Assembly: GCF_000935125.1 (NCBI RefSeq)
Contig: NZ_JRKI01000029.1
Coordinates: forward strand, 744,001-808,000
Length of the DNA stretch: 64,000 nt
DNA from: Streptomyces natalensis ATCC 27448
GTDB lineage: Bacteria; Actinomycetota; Actinomycetes; Streptomycetales; Streptomycetaceae
Direction of reading: 5' to 3'
The position numbers and the translations under genes were made by a program. Shown piece after piece: positions 9,279-17,821 of the stretch (the stretch's first letter is position 1; every line of letters begins with the position of its first letter). The notes under the pieces were generated by a model. That model saw nothing but the letters and a program-made list of their open reading frames with translations, made no database searches and was not told where the DNA came from.

Positions 9279-9470
9279 ATGGGCGCTACGGACGAAGCAC
9301 GTCAGCGTCTCCAGCAGATGCGCGAGAAGGCCCAGCAGCTGACCGAGGCCGCGGAGAAGACCACGGACCCCAAGGAACGGCAGCGCCTCCAGGAGAAGGC
9401 ACGCAAGCTCAAGAGCCAGACCGAGCAGGAGAGCAGCATGGGCGGCGGGGACATCTTCCCCTCGCAGTGA
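9279..9470 (+). CDS. Small helical protein, DUF6381-like
   Basis: 63-residue, highly charged protein that is almost entirely one predicted amphipathic helix (EARQRLQQMREKAQQLTEAA, then RQRLQEKARKLKSQTEQ), ending in SSMGGGDIFPSQ. This pattern matches the small Streptomyces family I know as DUF6381; its function is not known. Start chosen at ATG 9279 because AAGGAG (9268-9273) is 5 nt upstream; a GTG at 9273 is too close to it. The stop codon lies within the first unit of a 16-bp tandem repeat. Confidence 0.72.
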   Translation: MGATDEARQRLQQMREKAQQLTEAAEKTTDPKERQRLQEKARKLKSQTEQESSMGGGDIFPSQ

Positions 9471-9556
9471 AGACAGCTCGTCGTGAAGACGGCTTGCAGT
9501 GACGTCAGCTCGTCGTGAAGACGGCTCGCACTGAAGACAACTCGCAGTAAGGCCGA
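9461..9556 (+). repeat. Six phased 16-bp tandem repeats across a gene end
   Basis: Six contiguous 16-bp units with no gaps: 9461, 9477, 9493, 9509, 9525, 9541. Unit 1 is CTCGCAGTGAAGACAG; units 2 and 4 are identical (CTCGTCGTGAAGACGG); the others differ by a few bases, the last being most diverged. The first unit contains the end of the DUF6381-like gene (stop TGA 9468-9470). Because 16 is not a multiple of 3, the TGA in successive units falls in successive frames. Confidence 0.9.
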
Positions 9557-9561
9557 CGCGG

Positions 9562-9600
9562 GTGGCCCCCGGCCCGTAAGGACCGGAGGCCACTTCTCTT
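9562..9600 (+). terminator. Hairpin terminator after the 16-bp repeats
   Basis: GTGGCCCCCGG (9562-9572) pairs with CCGGAGGCCAC (9583-9593) with one mismatch and a 10-nt loop, followed by the pyrimidine/T-rich TTCTCTT. It fits an intrinsic terminator for the small gene at 9279-9470. Confidence 0.65.
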
Positions 9601-9737
9601 GCCCGGAGGCCGAGTTGGCCCGCTGACCACGGATGCTTCCCGGGACATCCGACACATCCGCCCCCGCTGCTTGGGTGATCATCCGACCCTGGCCGAGGAG
9701 CCGGTTGTCCGCCGACGCCGCGTGGTTGAGTCTTCCC

Positions 9738-10229
9738 ATGGCTGACAAGACCGCTGTCCCCGACCTGGCCCCCGCCCCCGCGCCCGCGGTTCCGCAGGCC
9801 CTGACCGACGCGCCCGGCTACCAGGTGCGCCGGCTCCACCAGGCGTATGTCGCGCTGTGGGGACGCGCGGTGGACGCGACGCTCACCGGGCCGCAGTTCG
9901 CGGTGCTGACGGCCGTGCATGCGGCTCCCGGACGCGACCAGCGGTCGATGGCGTCGGCGGTGGCGCTGGACACCTCCACGATGGCGGATGTGGCCCGCAG
10001 GCTGGAGAACCGCGGTCTGCTCGTCCGCCGTACCGACACCGCCGACGGCCGCCGCAAGCTGCTGTACCCGACCGATGAGGGAGAACGGACCCTGCGCGCC
10101 GTCCATGAGCGCGCCCGCTGCCTGGGCGAGCGCCTCCTGGAGCCGTACGACGACGAGCGCCGCGCCGACCTGTTGCGTCTGCTCACGTCCCTGGCCGACC
10201 GCTGGGAGGGCCTGGCCACGGGCTGCTGA
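9738..10229 (+). CDS. MarR family transcriptional regulator
   Basis: 163-residue winged-helix regulator. The MarR core is clear: YQVRRLHQAYVALWGRAV, DATLTGPQFAVLTAVHAAPGRDQRSMASAVALDTSTMADVARRLENRGLLVRR (recognition helix), and the wing TDTADGRRKLLYPTDEGERTL. A Pro/Ala-rich N-terminal tail precedes it. Start at ATG 9738; no strong ribosome site is visible, and the frame is open further left. A near-palindrome GGGTGATCATCC at 9673-9684 may be an operator (inference). The target gene is not evident; the next gene is a HAD phosphatase 118 nt downstream. Confidence 0.88.
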   Translation: MADKTAVPDLAPAPAPAVPQALTDAPGYQVRRLHQAYVALWGRAVDATLTGPQFAVLTAVHAAPGRDQRSMASAVALDTSTMADVARRLENRGLLVRRTDTADGRRKLLYPTDEGERTLRAVHERARCLGERLLEPYDDERRADLLRLLTSLADRWEGLATGC

Positions 10230-10347
10230 CCGGCCCCGGACGTCCCCCGTCCGCGGGCGCGCCGCCCGCCGGAAGTCGTGGTGCCATGGAGAGACAGTCC
10301 GGCACGGGAATCCGGCAACGGCCCGGCTGACGAAGGGATACGTCACC

Positions 10348-11109
10348 ATGAGCGGCGCGCCGTCGCCGGCCGCGTGCCTGCGTTCGCTGCGGGCCGTGGT
10401 CCTCGACACCGACGGGGTGATCACCGACTCCGCGCGGGCGCACGCGGCCGCCTGGAAGGGCGCCTTCGACGCCGCTCTGGAGGCCGCCGGCGGGCAGCGG
10501 CCGTTCGATCCGGTGGGCGAGTATCTGCGGTATGTCGACGGGCGGTCGCGGCAGGACGGGGCGGCCGCGTTCCTCGCCTCCCGTGGTCTGCGGCTGCCGC
10601 TGGGGGAGCCGGACGATCCGCCGGGGACCCGGACCGTGCGGGCGGTCGCGGCCCGTAAGGACGCGCTGTTCACGGCCGGTGTGCGCGCGGACGGCGTCGA
10701 CGCCTGGCCGGGCACGGTGCGGCTGCTTCAGGTGCTGCGGCGCGAGCGGGTGCCGTGCGCCGCGGTCTCCGCCTCCCGGCACGCGACCGCGCTGCTGTCG
10801 GCGACGGGGGTGCTCGCGCTGCTCGATGCCGTGGTGGACGGCAACGAGGCGCAGCGGCTGGGCCTGCCGGGCAAGCCGGATCCGGCGCTCTTCCTGGAGG
10901 CGGCCCGGCGGCTGGAGGTGCCGGCCCGGGACGCGGCCGTGGTGGAGGACGCGCTGGCCGGCGTGGAGGCCGGACGGCGGGGCGGCTTCGGCCTGGTGGT
11001 GGGCGTGGACCGTACGGGCAGCCCGGCCCGCGCGACCGATCTGCGCCGCAGCGGCGCGGACCTGGTCGTGGCCGATGTGGGCGAACTGCTGACCTCCGGG
11101 GAGGGCTGA
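10348..11109 (+). CDS. HAD hydrolase, beta-phosphoglucomutase type
   Basis: 253-residue HAD-superfamily enzyme, predicted to interconvert beta-glucose 1-phosphate and glucose 6-phosphate. The nucleophile/acid pair is D20 and D22 in VLDTDGVITDS; the cap contains the WKGAFDAAL helix; SASRH is the motif II region; the Lys of GKPDPALF and the acidic VVEDALAGVEAG complete the active site. It overlaps the following GH65 gene by one base (TGATG). That pairing is the functional evidence: GH65 phosphorylases release beta-glucose 1-phosphate, which this enzyme would feed into glycolysis. Start ATG 10348 has GAAGGG about 11 nt upstream. Confidence 0.88.
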   Translation: MSGAPSPAACLRSLRAVVLDTDGVITDSARAHAAAWKGAFDAALEAAGGQRPFDPVGEYLRYVDGRSRQDGAAAFLASRGLRLPLGEPDDPPGTRTVRAVAARKDALFTAGVRADGVDAWPGTVRLLQVLRRERVPCAAVSASRHATALLSATGVLALLDAVVDGNEAQRLGLPGKPDPALFLEAARRLEVPARDAAVVEDALAGVEAGRRGGFGLVVGVDRTGSPARATDLRRSGADLVVADVGELLTSGEG

Positions 11110-13535
11110 TGGACTCGGGCTGGACCTGGTCGTACGAGGGCTACGACCCGCAGGCGGAGCGGCTGCGGGAATCCCTGTGCACGCTGGGCAACGGCTATTT
11201 CGCCACCCGGGGCGCGGCGACCGAGACGCTCGCCGGCCCGTTGCACTACCCGGGCACCTATGCGGCGGGCTGCTACAACCGGCTGACCTCACAGGTGGCG
11301 GGCCGGCAGATCGAGAACGAGGACATGGTCAACCTGCCGAACTGGCTGCCGCTGCGCTACCGCATCCGCCCCGACGACGCGCCTCCGGGCCCATGGCTCT
11401 CCCCCGACCACGAGCAGCTCGCGGAGTTCCGGCAGACGCTGGATCTGCGGCACGGCACGCTGACGCGCTGGTCGACGTACGAGGACGAGGACGGGCGCCG
11501 GCTGAAGGTGAAGCAGACCCGGCTGGTCCATATGGAAGATCCTCATCTGGCCGCGCTGCGCACGCTGTTCACCGCCGACGGCTGGGCGGGCCAGGTCGAG
11601 GTGTCGACGGGGATCGACGGCGATGTCCGTAACGAGGGGGTGGCGCGCTACCGGGAGCTGGCCAGTCGGCACCTCGGCGACTGGGAATGCGGACGCGAAG
11701 GGTCCGACATCGTGTGGCTGAGCTGCCGCACCCTCGATTCGGACGTCCGGATCGCACTGGCCGCCCGGATCCAGGTCGGCTCGGGGCGGGGCGTGCCGCC
11801 TCGTACGACCGCGCACACGGCCGAGGGGATCGGCCAGCGGCTGCGGCTGCCGGTCCTCGGGACCGGCGGAACCGCCGTCGTCGACAAGACGGTCACGCTG
11901 TACACCTCGCGCGACCCGGCGATCGGCAGCCCGCTGGAGGCGGCCGTGGACGGCGCGCTGGCAGCCCCGGAGTTCCCCCGGCTGCTGGCCACGCACCGGG
12001 CCGCCTGGGAGCACCTGTGGCAGCGGGCGGAGCTGGAGGTGCCCGGGGAGGCGGGCGAGATCCTGCGGCTGCATCTGTTCCATGTGCTCCAGACGCTGTC
12101 CCCGCACACCGCCGAACTGGACGTGGGCGTCCCGGCCCGCGGGCTGCACGGCGAGGCGTACCGCGGCCATGTCTTCTGGGACGAGCTGTTCGTGCTGCCG
12201 TTCTTGAACCTGCATCTGCCGGAGGTCTCCCGGGCGCTGCTCGACTACCGTCACCGGCGGCTGCCCGCGGCCTGCCGGGCGGCGCGGGAGGCCGGCCGGG
12301 CGGGGGCGATGTACCCGTGGCAGAGCGGCAGCGACGGCCGGGAGGAGACCCAGCAGCTGCACCTCAATCCGCGCTCGGGACGCTGGCTGCCCGACCATTC
12401 GCATCTCCAGCACCACGTCGGCTCGGCCGTCGCCTACAACGTGTGGCAGTACTGCCAGGCCAGCGGCGACCGGGAGTACCTCTACGGCCACGGCGCGGAG
12501 ATGCTGTTGCAGATCGCCCGGTTCTGGGCCGACTGCGCGCGCTGGGACCCGGCGCTCGGCCGGTACCGCATCCACGGGGTCGTCGGTCCGGACGAGTACC
12601 ACGACGCCTATCCGGGCGCGGCCGAACCCGGGCTGGACGACAACGCGTACACCAATGTCACCGCCGCCTGGGTGCTGATGCGGGCGCTCGATCTGGGCCG
12701 GGAACTCCCCGAGGCGTTGCGCCGGGAGCTGTGCGAGCGCGAGCACCTGCGCGACGATGACCTGGCCCGCTGGGACGATGTCGCCCACGGGCTGTATGTG
12801 CCCCACCACGACGGCGTCATCAGCCAGTTCGCGGGCTATCAGGAGCTCGCGGAGCTGGACTGGGCGGAGTACCGCAGGCGTTACGGCGACATCCGGCGGC
12901 TGGACCGGATCCTGGAGGCGGAGGGCGACACCGTCAACCGCTATCAGGCGTCCAAGCAGGCCGATGTGCTGATGCTCGGCTATCTCTTCTCACCGGACGA
13001 ACTCACCGAGGTCTTCCGCCGGCTCGGCTACACCCTCGACGACGACATCTGGCGCAACACCGTCGCCTACTACCTCTCCCGTACCGCCCACGGCTCGACG
13101 CTCAGCGCGCTGGTGCATGCCTGGGTGCTGTCGCGGGTGCGGCACGCCGACGCCTGGTCGTACTGCGAGGAGGCGCTGACCGGCGATGTCGCCGACCTCC
13201 AGGGCGGCACCACCGCCGAGGGCATCCATCTGGGCGCGATGGCGGGCACCCTGGACCTCGTCCAGCGCGGTATGACCGGCCTGGAGACCCGCGACGAGGC
13301 GCTGTGGCTGGCCCCGGCGCCGCTCCCCCAGCTCTCGAAGTTCGCGGTACGGATCCGCTACCGGCGGCACTGGGACATCGGGCTCCAGCTGCGCGCCGAG
13401 CGGGTCCGGGTCGCCGTACCGGACCTGGGGAACGGGACGGTCGAAGTGCGGCTCGGCGGGCGGCTGTTCACCGTCGCCCCGGGAACGACCCGCTGGCTGG
13501 ACCTCCCGGCCACCTCCGGCTACCCCACCCGATGA
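11109..13535 (+). CDS. GH65 disaccharide phosphorylase (maltose/trehalose/kojibiose type)
   Basis: 808-residue glycoside hydrolase family 65 enzyme that would split an alpha-glucosyl disaccharide with phosphate in the cytosol, giving beta-glucose 1-phosphate. The catalytic acid is E496 in GVVGPDEYHDAYPG, followed by LDDNAYTNVTAAW; the phosphate-site segment is near TAHGSTLS. An N-terminal beta-sandwich (TLGNGYFATRGAATE) and a small C-terminal sheet are present. The exact disaccharide cannot be told from sequence alone. It starts on the last base of the beta-phosphoglucomutase stop, so the two are co-translated as one catabolic unit. Confidence 0.93.
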   Translation: MDSGWTWSYEGYDPQAERLRESLCTLGNGYFATRGAATETLAGPLHYPGTYAAGCYNRLTSQVAGRQIENEDMVNLPNWLPLRYRIRPDDAPPGPWLSPDHEQLAEFRQTLDLRHGTLTRWSTYEDEDGRRLKVKQTRLVHMEDPHLAALRTLFTADGWAGQVEVSTGIDGDVRNEGVARYRELASRHLGDWECGREGSDIVWLSCRTLDSDVRIALAARIQVGSGRGVPPRTTAHTAEGIGQRLRLPVLGTGGTAVVDKTVTLYTSRDPAIGSPLEAAVDGALAAPEFPRLLATHRAAWEHLWQRAELEVPGEAGEILRLHLFHVLQTLSPHTAELDVGVPARGLHGEAYRGHVFWDELFVLPFLNLHLPEVSRALLDYRHRRLPAACRAAREAGRAGAMYPWQSGSDGREETQQLHLNPRSGRWLPDHSHLQHHVGSAVAYNVWQYCQASGDREYLYGHGAEMLLQIARFWADCARWDPALGRYRIHGVVGPDEYHDAYPGAAEPGLDDNAYTNVTAAWVLMRALDLGRELPEALRRELCEREHLRDDDLARWDDVAHGLYVPHHDGVISQFAGYQELAELDWAEYRRRYGDIRRLDRILEAEGDTVNRYQASKQADVLMLGYLFSPDELTEVFRRLGYTLDDDIWRNTVAYYLSRTAHGSTLSALVHAWVLSRVRHADAWSYCEEALTGDVADLQGGTTAEGIHLGAMAGTLDLVQRGMTGLETRDEALWLAPAPLPQLSKFAVRIRYRRHWDIGLQLRAERVRVAVPDLGNGTVEVRLGGRLFTVAPGTTRWLDLPATSGYPTR

Positions 13536-13600
13536 AGCCCGGAAGAAGCCCGGAGAGCCCCTAGGGCGTCCCGAGGCAGCCCCGAGGAAAGGAGCCCGCC

Positions 13601-14113
13601 ATGACCGCCAGCACGGATCTGCTCATCGATGCCTTCGGGCGCATCCGGGAGAGCGTCGACGATGTGCTCTCCGGACTCGGCACCGCCGAACTCGGCGCCC
13701 GCATCGAGGACGAGGCCAACAGCATCGGCTGGCTCGTCTGGCACCTCACCCGGATCCAGGACGACCACCTCGCCGATGCGGCCGGCACCGAGCAGATCTG
13801 GACCGCGCAGGGCTGGTACGAGCGGTTCGGGCTGCCGTTCGCGGACTTCGACACCGGTTTCGGCCACTCCCCCGACGATGTGGCGGCCGTCTCCGGCATC
13901 GGCCGGCAGCTCCTGAACGGCTATCACGGCGCGGTGTACGACAACACGGTGCGCTACCTCAAGGAGCTGCACGTCAAGGACCTGGAACGGGTCGTCGACG
14001 AGGGCTGGGCACCACCGGTCACGCTGGGGGTGCGGCTGGTCAGCGTGCTCGCGGACGATCTCCAGCACGTGGGGCAGGCGGCGTTCATCCGCGGGGTGCT
14101 GCGGAGGGCGTAG
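13601..14113 (+). CDS. DinB / mycothiol-transferase-like (DUF664) protein
   Basis: 170-residue four-helix-bundle protein of the DinB_2/DUF664 group, many of which are metal-dependent thiol transferases using mycothiol in actinomycetes. Metal-ligand candidates are the His residues in VWHLTRIQDDHLAD (about 47 and 54) and the last in DDLQHVGQAAFIRG (about 155). GAGGAAAGGAG at 13583-13595 precedes ATG 13601. It lies alone between the GH65 gene and a convergent LacI regulator. Substrate unknown. Confidence 0.85.
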   Translation: MTASTDLLIDAFGRIRESVDDVLSGLGTAELGARIEDEANSIGWLVWHLTRIQDDHLADAAGTEQIWTAQGWYERFGLPFADFDTGFGHSPDDVAAVSGIGRQLLNGYHGAVYDNTVRYLKELHVKDLERVVDEGWAPPVTLGVRLVSVLADDLQHVGQAAFIRGVLRRA

Positions 14114-14138
14114 GGCGGGCCTGCGCCTGCGCCTGTGA

Positions 14139-15140
14139 TCAGCGGGCGCCCTCGGCGCTGGAGGCGCGCACCACGAGCTCGGGCGTCAGGCGTACCGCCC
14201 GGCGGGAGGCGAAGCCGGCCGGGCGGTGGGTGAGCAGGCGGGTGGCCTCGGCGGCGAGTTCGGGGACCGGCTGGCGGACGGTGGTCAGGGCCGGGTCGGC
14301 CAGGCCCGCCAGGGGGATGTCGTCGAAGCCGGTGACCGCGACCTCGCCGGGGACGTCGGCGCCCAGTTGGCGCAGCCGCTGGAGGGCGCCGACGGCGATG
14401 AGGTCGTTGGCGCAGACGACGGCGTCCGGGCGCGCGGGCCACAGGCGGTCGACGGCGGCGCGGCCCCAGGCGACGGAGAAGTCACCCAGTTCGGTGCGGC
14501 CGGGCGCCTGCGGGCCGAAGGCGGCGGCGCCGGTCTCGTAGGCCGCCCGCCGTTCGACGGCCGTGGACGCGGTTCCGGCGGCGCCGATGAAACAGGGGCG
14601 GCGGCGGCCGGTGGCGGCCAGGTGGTCCAGGACGAGGGCCATTCCGGCGGCGTTGTCGACGGCGACGGAGTCGGCGACACCGGGGCCGCAGCCGCGGTCC
14701 AGGAGGACGAGCGGGACGCGGGCGGCCGCCTCCAGGACGGCGTCCCGGCTGTGGTGTTCGTCGGCCGGGATCAGCAGCAGGGCATCGATCTGCCGGTCCA
14801 GGAGGGCGCCTATCCGGGCGGCCTCGGTCAGCGGGTCGTCATCGCAGTCGGCGAGCAGGACGGCGCGGCCCTCGGCGTGCAGGGCGTGCTCCAACTCCCG
14901 TACCAGGGAAGGGAAGAAGGGGTTGGTGATCTGCGGCAGGACCAGGCCGACGGTGCCGGTGGAGCGGCTGCGCAGGGCGCGGGCGACCTGGTTGGGGCGG
15001 TAGCCGAGGCGTGCGGCGGCCTCGCGCACCGTGCGGGCGGTTTCGGCGCCGACCGGACGGGTGCCGGCCAGGACGCGGGAGACGGTGGCCACCGAGCAGC
15101 CGGACGCCCGTGCGACGTCCTTCAGGGTCACTTCGGCCAC
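14139..15140 (-). CDS. LacI family transcriptional regulator
   Basis: 333-residue repressor. The N-terminal HTH and hinge are typical (VTLKDVARASGCSVATVSRVLAGTRPVGAETARTVREAA, then RPNQVARALRS), followed by a periplasmic-binding-like ligand domain (VGLVLPQITNPFFPSLVRELE ... VCANDLIAVGALQRL ... VTGFDDIPLAGLADPALTTV). It is divergent from the nucleoside hydrolase/MFS pair and likely controls it. Two AACGTT-centred palindromes in the 246-nt intergenic region are candidate operators. The ligand would be a nucleoside or ribose-type sugar by context. Confidence 0.93.
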   Translation of the reverse strand: MAEVTLKDVARASGCSVATVSRVLAGTRPVGAETARTVREAAARLGYRPNQVARALRSRSTGTVGLVLPQITNPFFPSLVRELEHALHAEGRAVLLADCDDDPLTEAARIGALLDRQIDALLLIPADEHHSRDAVLEAAARVPLVLLDRGCGPGVADSVAVDNAAGMALVLDHLAATGRRRPCFIGAAGTASTAVERRAAYETGAAAFGPQAPGRTELGDFSVAWGRAAVDRLWPARPDAVVCANDLIAVGALQRLRQLGADVPGEVAVTGFDDIPLAGLADPALTTVRQPVPELAAEATRLLTHRPAGFASRRAVRLTPELVVRASSAEGAR

Positions 15141-15191
15141 GCTGCTGCGCCCCTTTGCGCTCGGTCAGGACCCGGGTCGGGCCCGGGTGGC

Positions 15192-15205
15192 GGCAAACGT
15201 TATCA
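15192..15205. promoter_or_regulatory. LacI-type operator candidate 1 (AACGTT)
   Basis: GGCAAACGTTATCA with the palindromic core AACGTT at 15196-15201, about 55 nt upstream of the lacI-type gene start. AACGTT/GCGC-centred palindromes are the usual binding sites of LacI proteins. Assignment to this regulator is inference. Confidence 0.45.
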
Positions 15206-15261
15206 CCGCCCTTCCAGCGCGTCCGCGCCGATGAGCAGCAGGTCATATGCCTCACACTCCG

Positions 15262-15310
15262 TTGACATTCGGCCGGTCGATGGGCGAAATTCCCGGAGAA
15301 CGTTTTCCCG
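15262..15310 (+). promoter_or_regulatory. Promoter and LacI-type operator 2 for nucleoside hydrolase
   Basis: A -35 TTGACA (15262-15267), then 18 nt to a weak -10 GAAATT (15286-15291), followed by a GC-flanked palindrome CCCGGAGAACGTTTTCCCGGG-like element whose core AACGTT is at 15299-15304. The operator would sit at the transcription start, a classic repressing position. Confidence 0.5.
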
Positions 15311-15386
15311 GGGTAGCAGCCTTCTGCGGGCGCGCCTACGAGACGTCACCCCCGCACCACCACCGCAGAGCAAAGGGGCTCCTCCG

Positions 15387-16337
15387 TTGGCCAGAAAGAT
15401 CATTCTCGACTGCGACCCGGGGCACGACGACGCCGTCGCCATGCTGCTGGCGCACGGCAATCCGGACGTCGAGCTGGTCGCGGTGACCACCGTGGTCGGG
15501 AACCACTTCCTGGAGAAGGTCACGCGCAATGCGCTGTCCGTGGCCACCATCGCCGGTATCACCGGCGTCCCCTTCGCCGCCGGCTGCCCGCGTCCGCTCG
15601 TACGCGACATCCAGATCGCGCCGGAGGTCCACGGCGAGACCGGTCTGGACGGCCCCGAGCTGCCCGAGCCGGCGTTCGCGCCGGACCCGCGGCACGCCGT
15701 CGACCTGATCATCGACACCGTCATGGCACACGAACCGGGCGAGATCACCCTGGTGCCGACCGCGGGGCTGACGAACATCGCGATGGCGGTGCGCAAGGAG
15801 CCGCGGATCGCGGAGCGGGTGCGCGAGGTCGTGCTGATGGGCGGCGGCTTCCACGAGGGCAACTGGAGCGCGGTCGCCGAGTTCAACATCAAGATCGATC
15901 CCGAGGCCGCCCACATCGTCTTCAACGAGAAGTGGCCGGTCACGATGGTGGGCCTGGACCTGACCCACCAGGCGCTGGCCACCCCCGAGGTCGAGGCGAA
16001 GATCGCCGCCGTCGGCACCGAGCCCGCGCGCTTCGTCCTGGAGCTGCTGGACTTCTTCCGCGAGGCGTACCGCGAGAACCAGGGCTTCGAGCACCCGCCG
16101 GTGCACGACCCGTGCGCGGTCGCCTATGTCATCGACCCGGACGTGATGACCGTCCGCAAGGCCCCGGTCGACATCGAGCTGCGCGGTGAGCTGACCCTCG
16201 GGATGACCGTGACGGACTTCCGCGCGCCGGCGCCCGCCGACTGCACCACCCAGGTGGCCGTCACGCTCGACCACGAGCGGTTCTGGAACCTGATCGTGGA
16301 CGCCCTGGAGCGGATCGGGGAGGGCGGCGCGGCATGA
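15387..16337 (+). CDS. Inosine/uridine-preferring nucleoside hydrolase
   Basis: 316-residue N-ribohydrolase that splits a ribonucleoside into ribose and base. The calcium-binding motif DCDPGHDDA is at residues 8-16 (D10, D14, D15), the catalytic/leaving-group region EFNIKIDPEAA is present, and H240-D241 in the HDPCAVAYVID block completes the site. The only start that places the motif at the usual N-terminal distance is TTG 15387, with AAAGGGG 9-15 nt upstream; the frame runs open far upstream as a shadow of the lacI gene. Its last bases overlap the MFS gene (ATGA), so import and hydrolysis are coupled. Confidence 0.92.
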   Translation: MARKIILDCDPGHDDAVAMLLAHGNPDVELVAVTTVVGNHFLEKVTRNALSVATIAGITGVPFAAGCPRPLVRDIQIAPEVHGETGLDGPELPEPAFAPDPRHAVDLIIDTVMAHEPGEITLVPTAGLTNIAMAVRKEPRIAERVREVVLMGGGFHEGNWSAVAEFNIKIDPEAAHIVFNEKWPVTMVGLDLTHQALATPEVEAKIAAVGTEPARFVLELLDFFREAYRENQGFEHPPVHDPCAVAYVIDPDVMTVRKAPVDIELRGELTLGMTVTDFRAPAPADCTTQVAVTLDHERFWNLIVDALERIGEGGAA

Positions 16338-17773
16338 ACACCCTGACCACCGACCGCCGCCCGGCCGAGGCGGCCAAGGGATCCGGCGTCCGGATCTCCG
16401 TCCTGGTCATCGCGCTGCTGGCGGCATGTTTCGCGTTCCAGCTCAATGCGAGCATGCTCAGCCCGGCGCTCACCAGCATTCAGGAGACCCTCGGCGCCAG
16501 CCCCGCGGAGATCGGTCTGACCCAGACCGCGTTCTTCACCTCCGCGGCGCTGTTCTCCCTGTTCCTGCCGCGCCTGGGCGATGTCGTCGGCCGCCGCAAG
16601 GTGCTGGCCGGCATGCTCGGCCTGATGGCCGTGGGCTGTGTGGTCGCCGCGCTGGCGACCAGCGTCCCGATGCTGTTCGCCGGCCGCATCATCCAGGGCG
16701 CCTCCGGTCCGGTCGTCCCGCTGTGTCTGATCATGCTGCGGGTCGAGGTCACCGAGCCCAAGCGGTACGGCACCCTGCTCGGCGTGATCACCGCCGTCAA
16801 CGGCGGTATCGCCGGTGTCGACTCCCTGGCCGGCGGCTATCTCGCCGACCACCACGGCTTCCAGTCGGTGTTCTGGGCGATGGCGGTGGTCGCCGCGGTG
16901 GCCACGGCGCTGATCGCCACCCTGACGCCCGAGTCCAAGGCGCCCGAGGCGACCCGTATGGACTGGCCCGGCGTCGCCTTCCTCGTCGTGTCCATCGGTG
17001 CGCTGCTGATCGCGCTGAACGAGGCCGGCAAGCTCGCCGCGGCCGACTGGTCGCTGATCGCGGTGCTCCTGGTCGTCGCCGTGGCCGCGTTCGCCGCCTT
17101 CTGGCGGACCGAGAACGCCAGCGGCCATCCGCTGGTCGCCACCCGGCACCTCAAGCAGCGCGGCACCTGGGCGACGCTGCTGACCACCGTGCTCACCATG
17201 ACCGGTGTGTTCGCCGTGATGAACGGCCTGATCCCGGCGTTCGCGCAGGACGCCCGGGCCGGACTGGGCATGAGCGCCGAGCAGTCCGCCTGGTGGACCC
17301 TGACGCCGTACGCGCTGGCCGGTCTCGCCATGGGCCCGGTCGCCGGCCGGCTGGCCGCCACCTTCGGCTACCGCCGTGTGCTGCGCTGCGGCCTGGTCGG
17401 CTCGGTGGCGACCGTCGCCTTGATGTTCCTCACCCTCGGCAGCCACTCGCGTCTCCTGCTGCTGGCGGCCTCCCTCCTGGTGGGCATCGCCTACGCGGGC
17501 GTGGCGAACATCGTCCTCAACGGGCTGGGCATCGTCCTGTCCCCCCGCGAGAACCCGGGCTTCCTGCCCGGTCTGAACGCGGGCGCCTTCAACCTCGGCG
17601 CGGGCCTGAGCTTCGCGCTGCTGTACGCGGTGAAGACCGCCTGCGACCCGGCGGACGCCACGTCCCACGCCGGGTACACGGCCGGCATGATCGCGGGCGT
17701 CGTCATCATGGCCCTGGCCATCGCGACGTCGTTCCTGATCCCCAAGCCGGTGGCCGCCGAGACCACCGCCTGA
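16334..17773 (+). CDS. MFS transporter
   Basis: 479-residue major facilitator with about 14 predicted membrane segments (DHA2-like length). The first-half signature is visible as LPRLGDVVGRRKVLAGM, with the motif C-like GGIAGVDSLAGGYLADHHG. Translation starts within the stop region of the nucleoside hydrolase gene. Sequence alone would suggest a drug exporter; the operon context suggests nucleoside or nucleobase uptake instead. I cannot decide between these. Confidence 0.88.
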   Translation: MNTLTTDRRPAEAAKGSGVRISVLVIALLAACFAFQLNASMLSPALTSIQETLGASPAEIGLTQTAFFTSAALFSLFLPRLGDVVGRRKVLAGMLGLMAVGCVVAALATSVPMLFAGRIIQGASGPVVPLCLIMLRVEVTEPKRYGTLLGVITAVNGGIAGVDSLAGGYLADHHGFQSVFWAMAVVAAVATALIATLTPESKAPEATRMDWPGVAFLVVSIGALLIALNEAGKLAAADWSLIAVLLVVAVAAFAAFWRTENASGHPLVATRHLKQRGTWATLLTTVLTMTGVFAVMNGLIPAFAQDARAGLGMSAEQSAWWTLTPYALAGLAMGPVAGRLAATFGYRRVLRCGLVGSVATVALMFLTLGSHSRLLLLAASLLVGIAYAGVANIVLNGLGIVLSPRENPGFLPGLNAGAFNLGAGLSFALLYAVKTACDPADATSHAGYTAGMIAGVVIMALAIATSFLIPKPVAAETTA

Positions 17774-17786
17774 GCACGCCGCCACC

Positions 17787-17821
17787 GGGTCACCGCCCGT
17801 CCCCGAGACAGGCGGTGACCC
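17787..17821. terminator. Bidirectional hairpin at a convergent junction
   Basis: GGGTCACCGCC (17787-17797) pairs perfectly with GGCGGTGACCC (17811-17821), loop 13 nt. It follows the MFS stop and also encodes the last residues of the oppositely oriented Rieske oxygenase, whose stop is at 17790-17792. Confidence 0.7.

Noticed and set aside
9673..9684. GGGTGATCATCC as a definite MarR operator.
   Set aside because: It is a near-palindrome at a reasonable distance but only one copy is seen and no promoter boxes align with it, so it is mentioned in the gene entry only.
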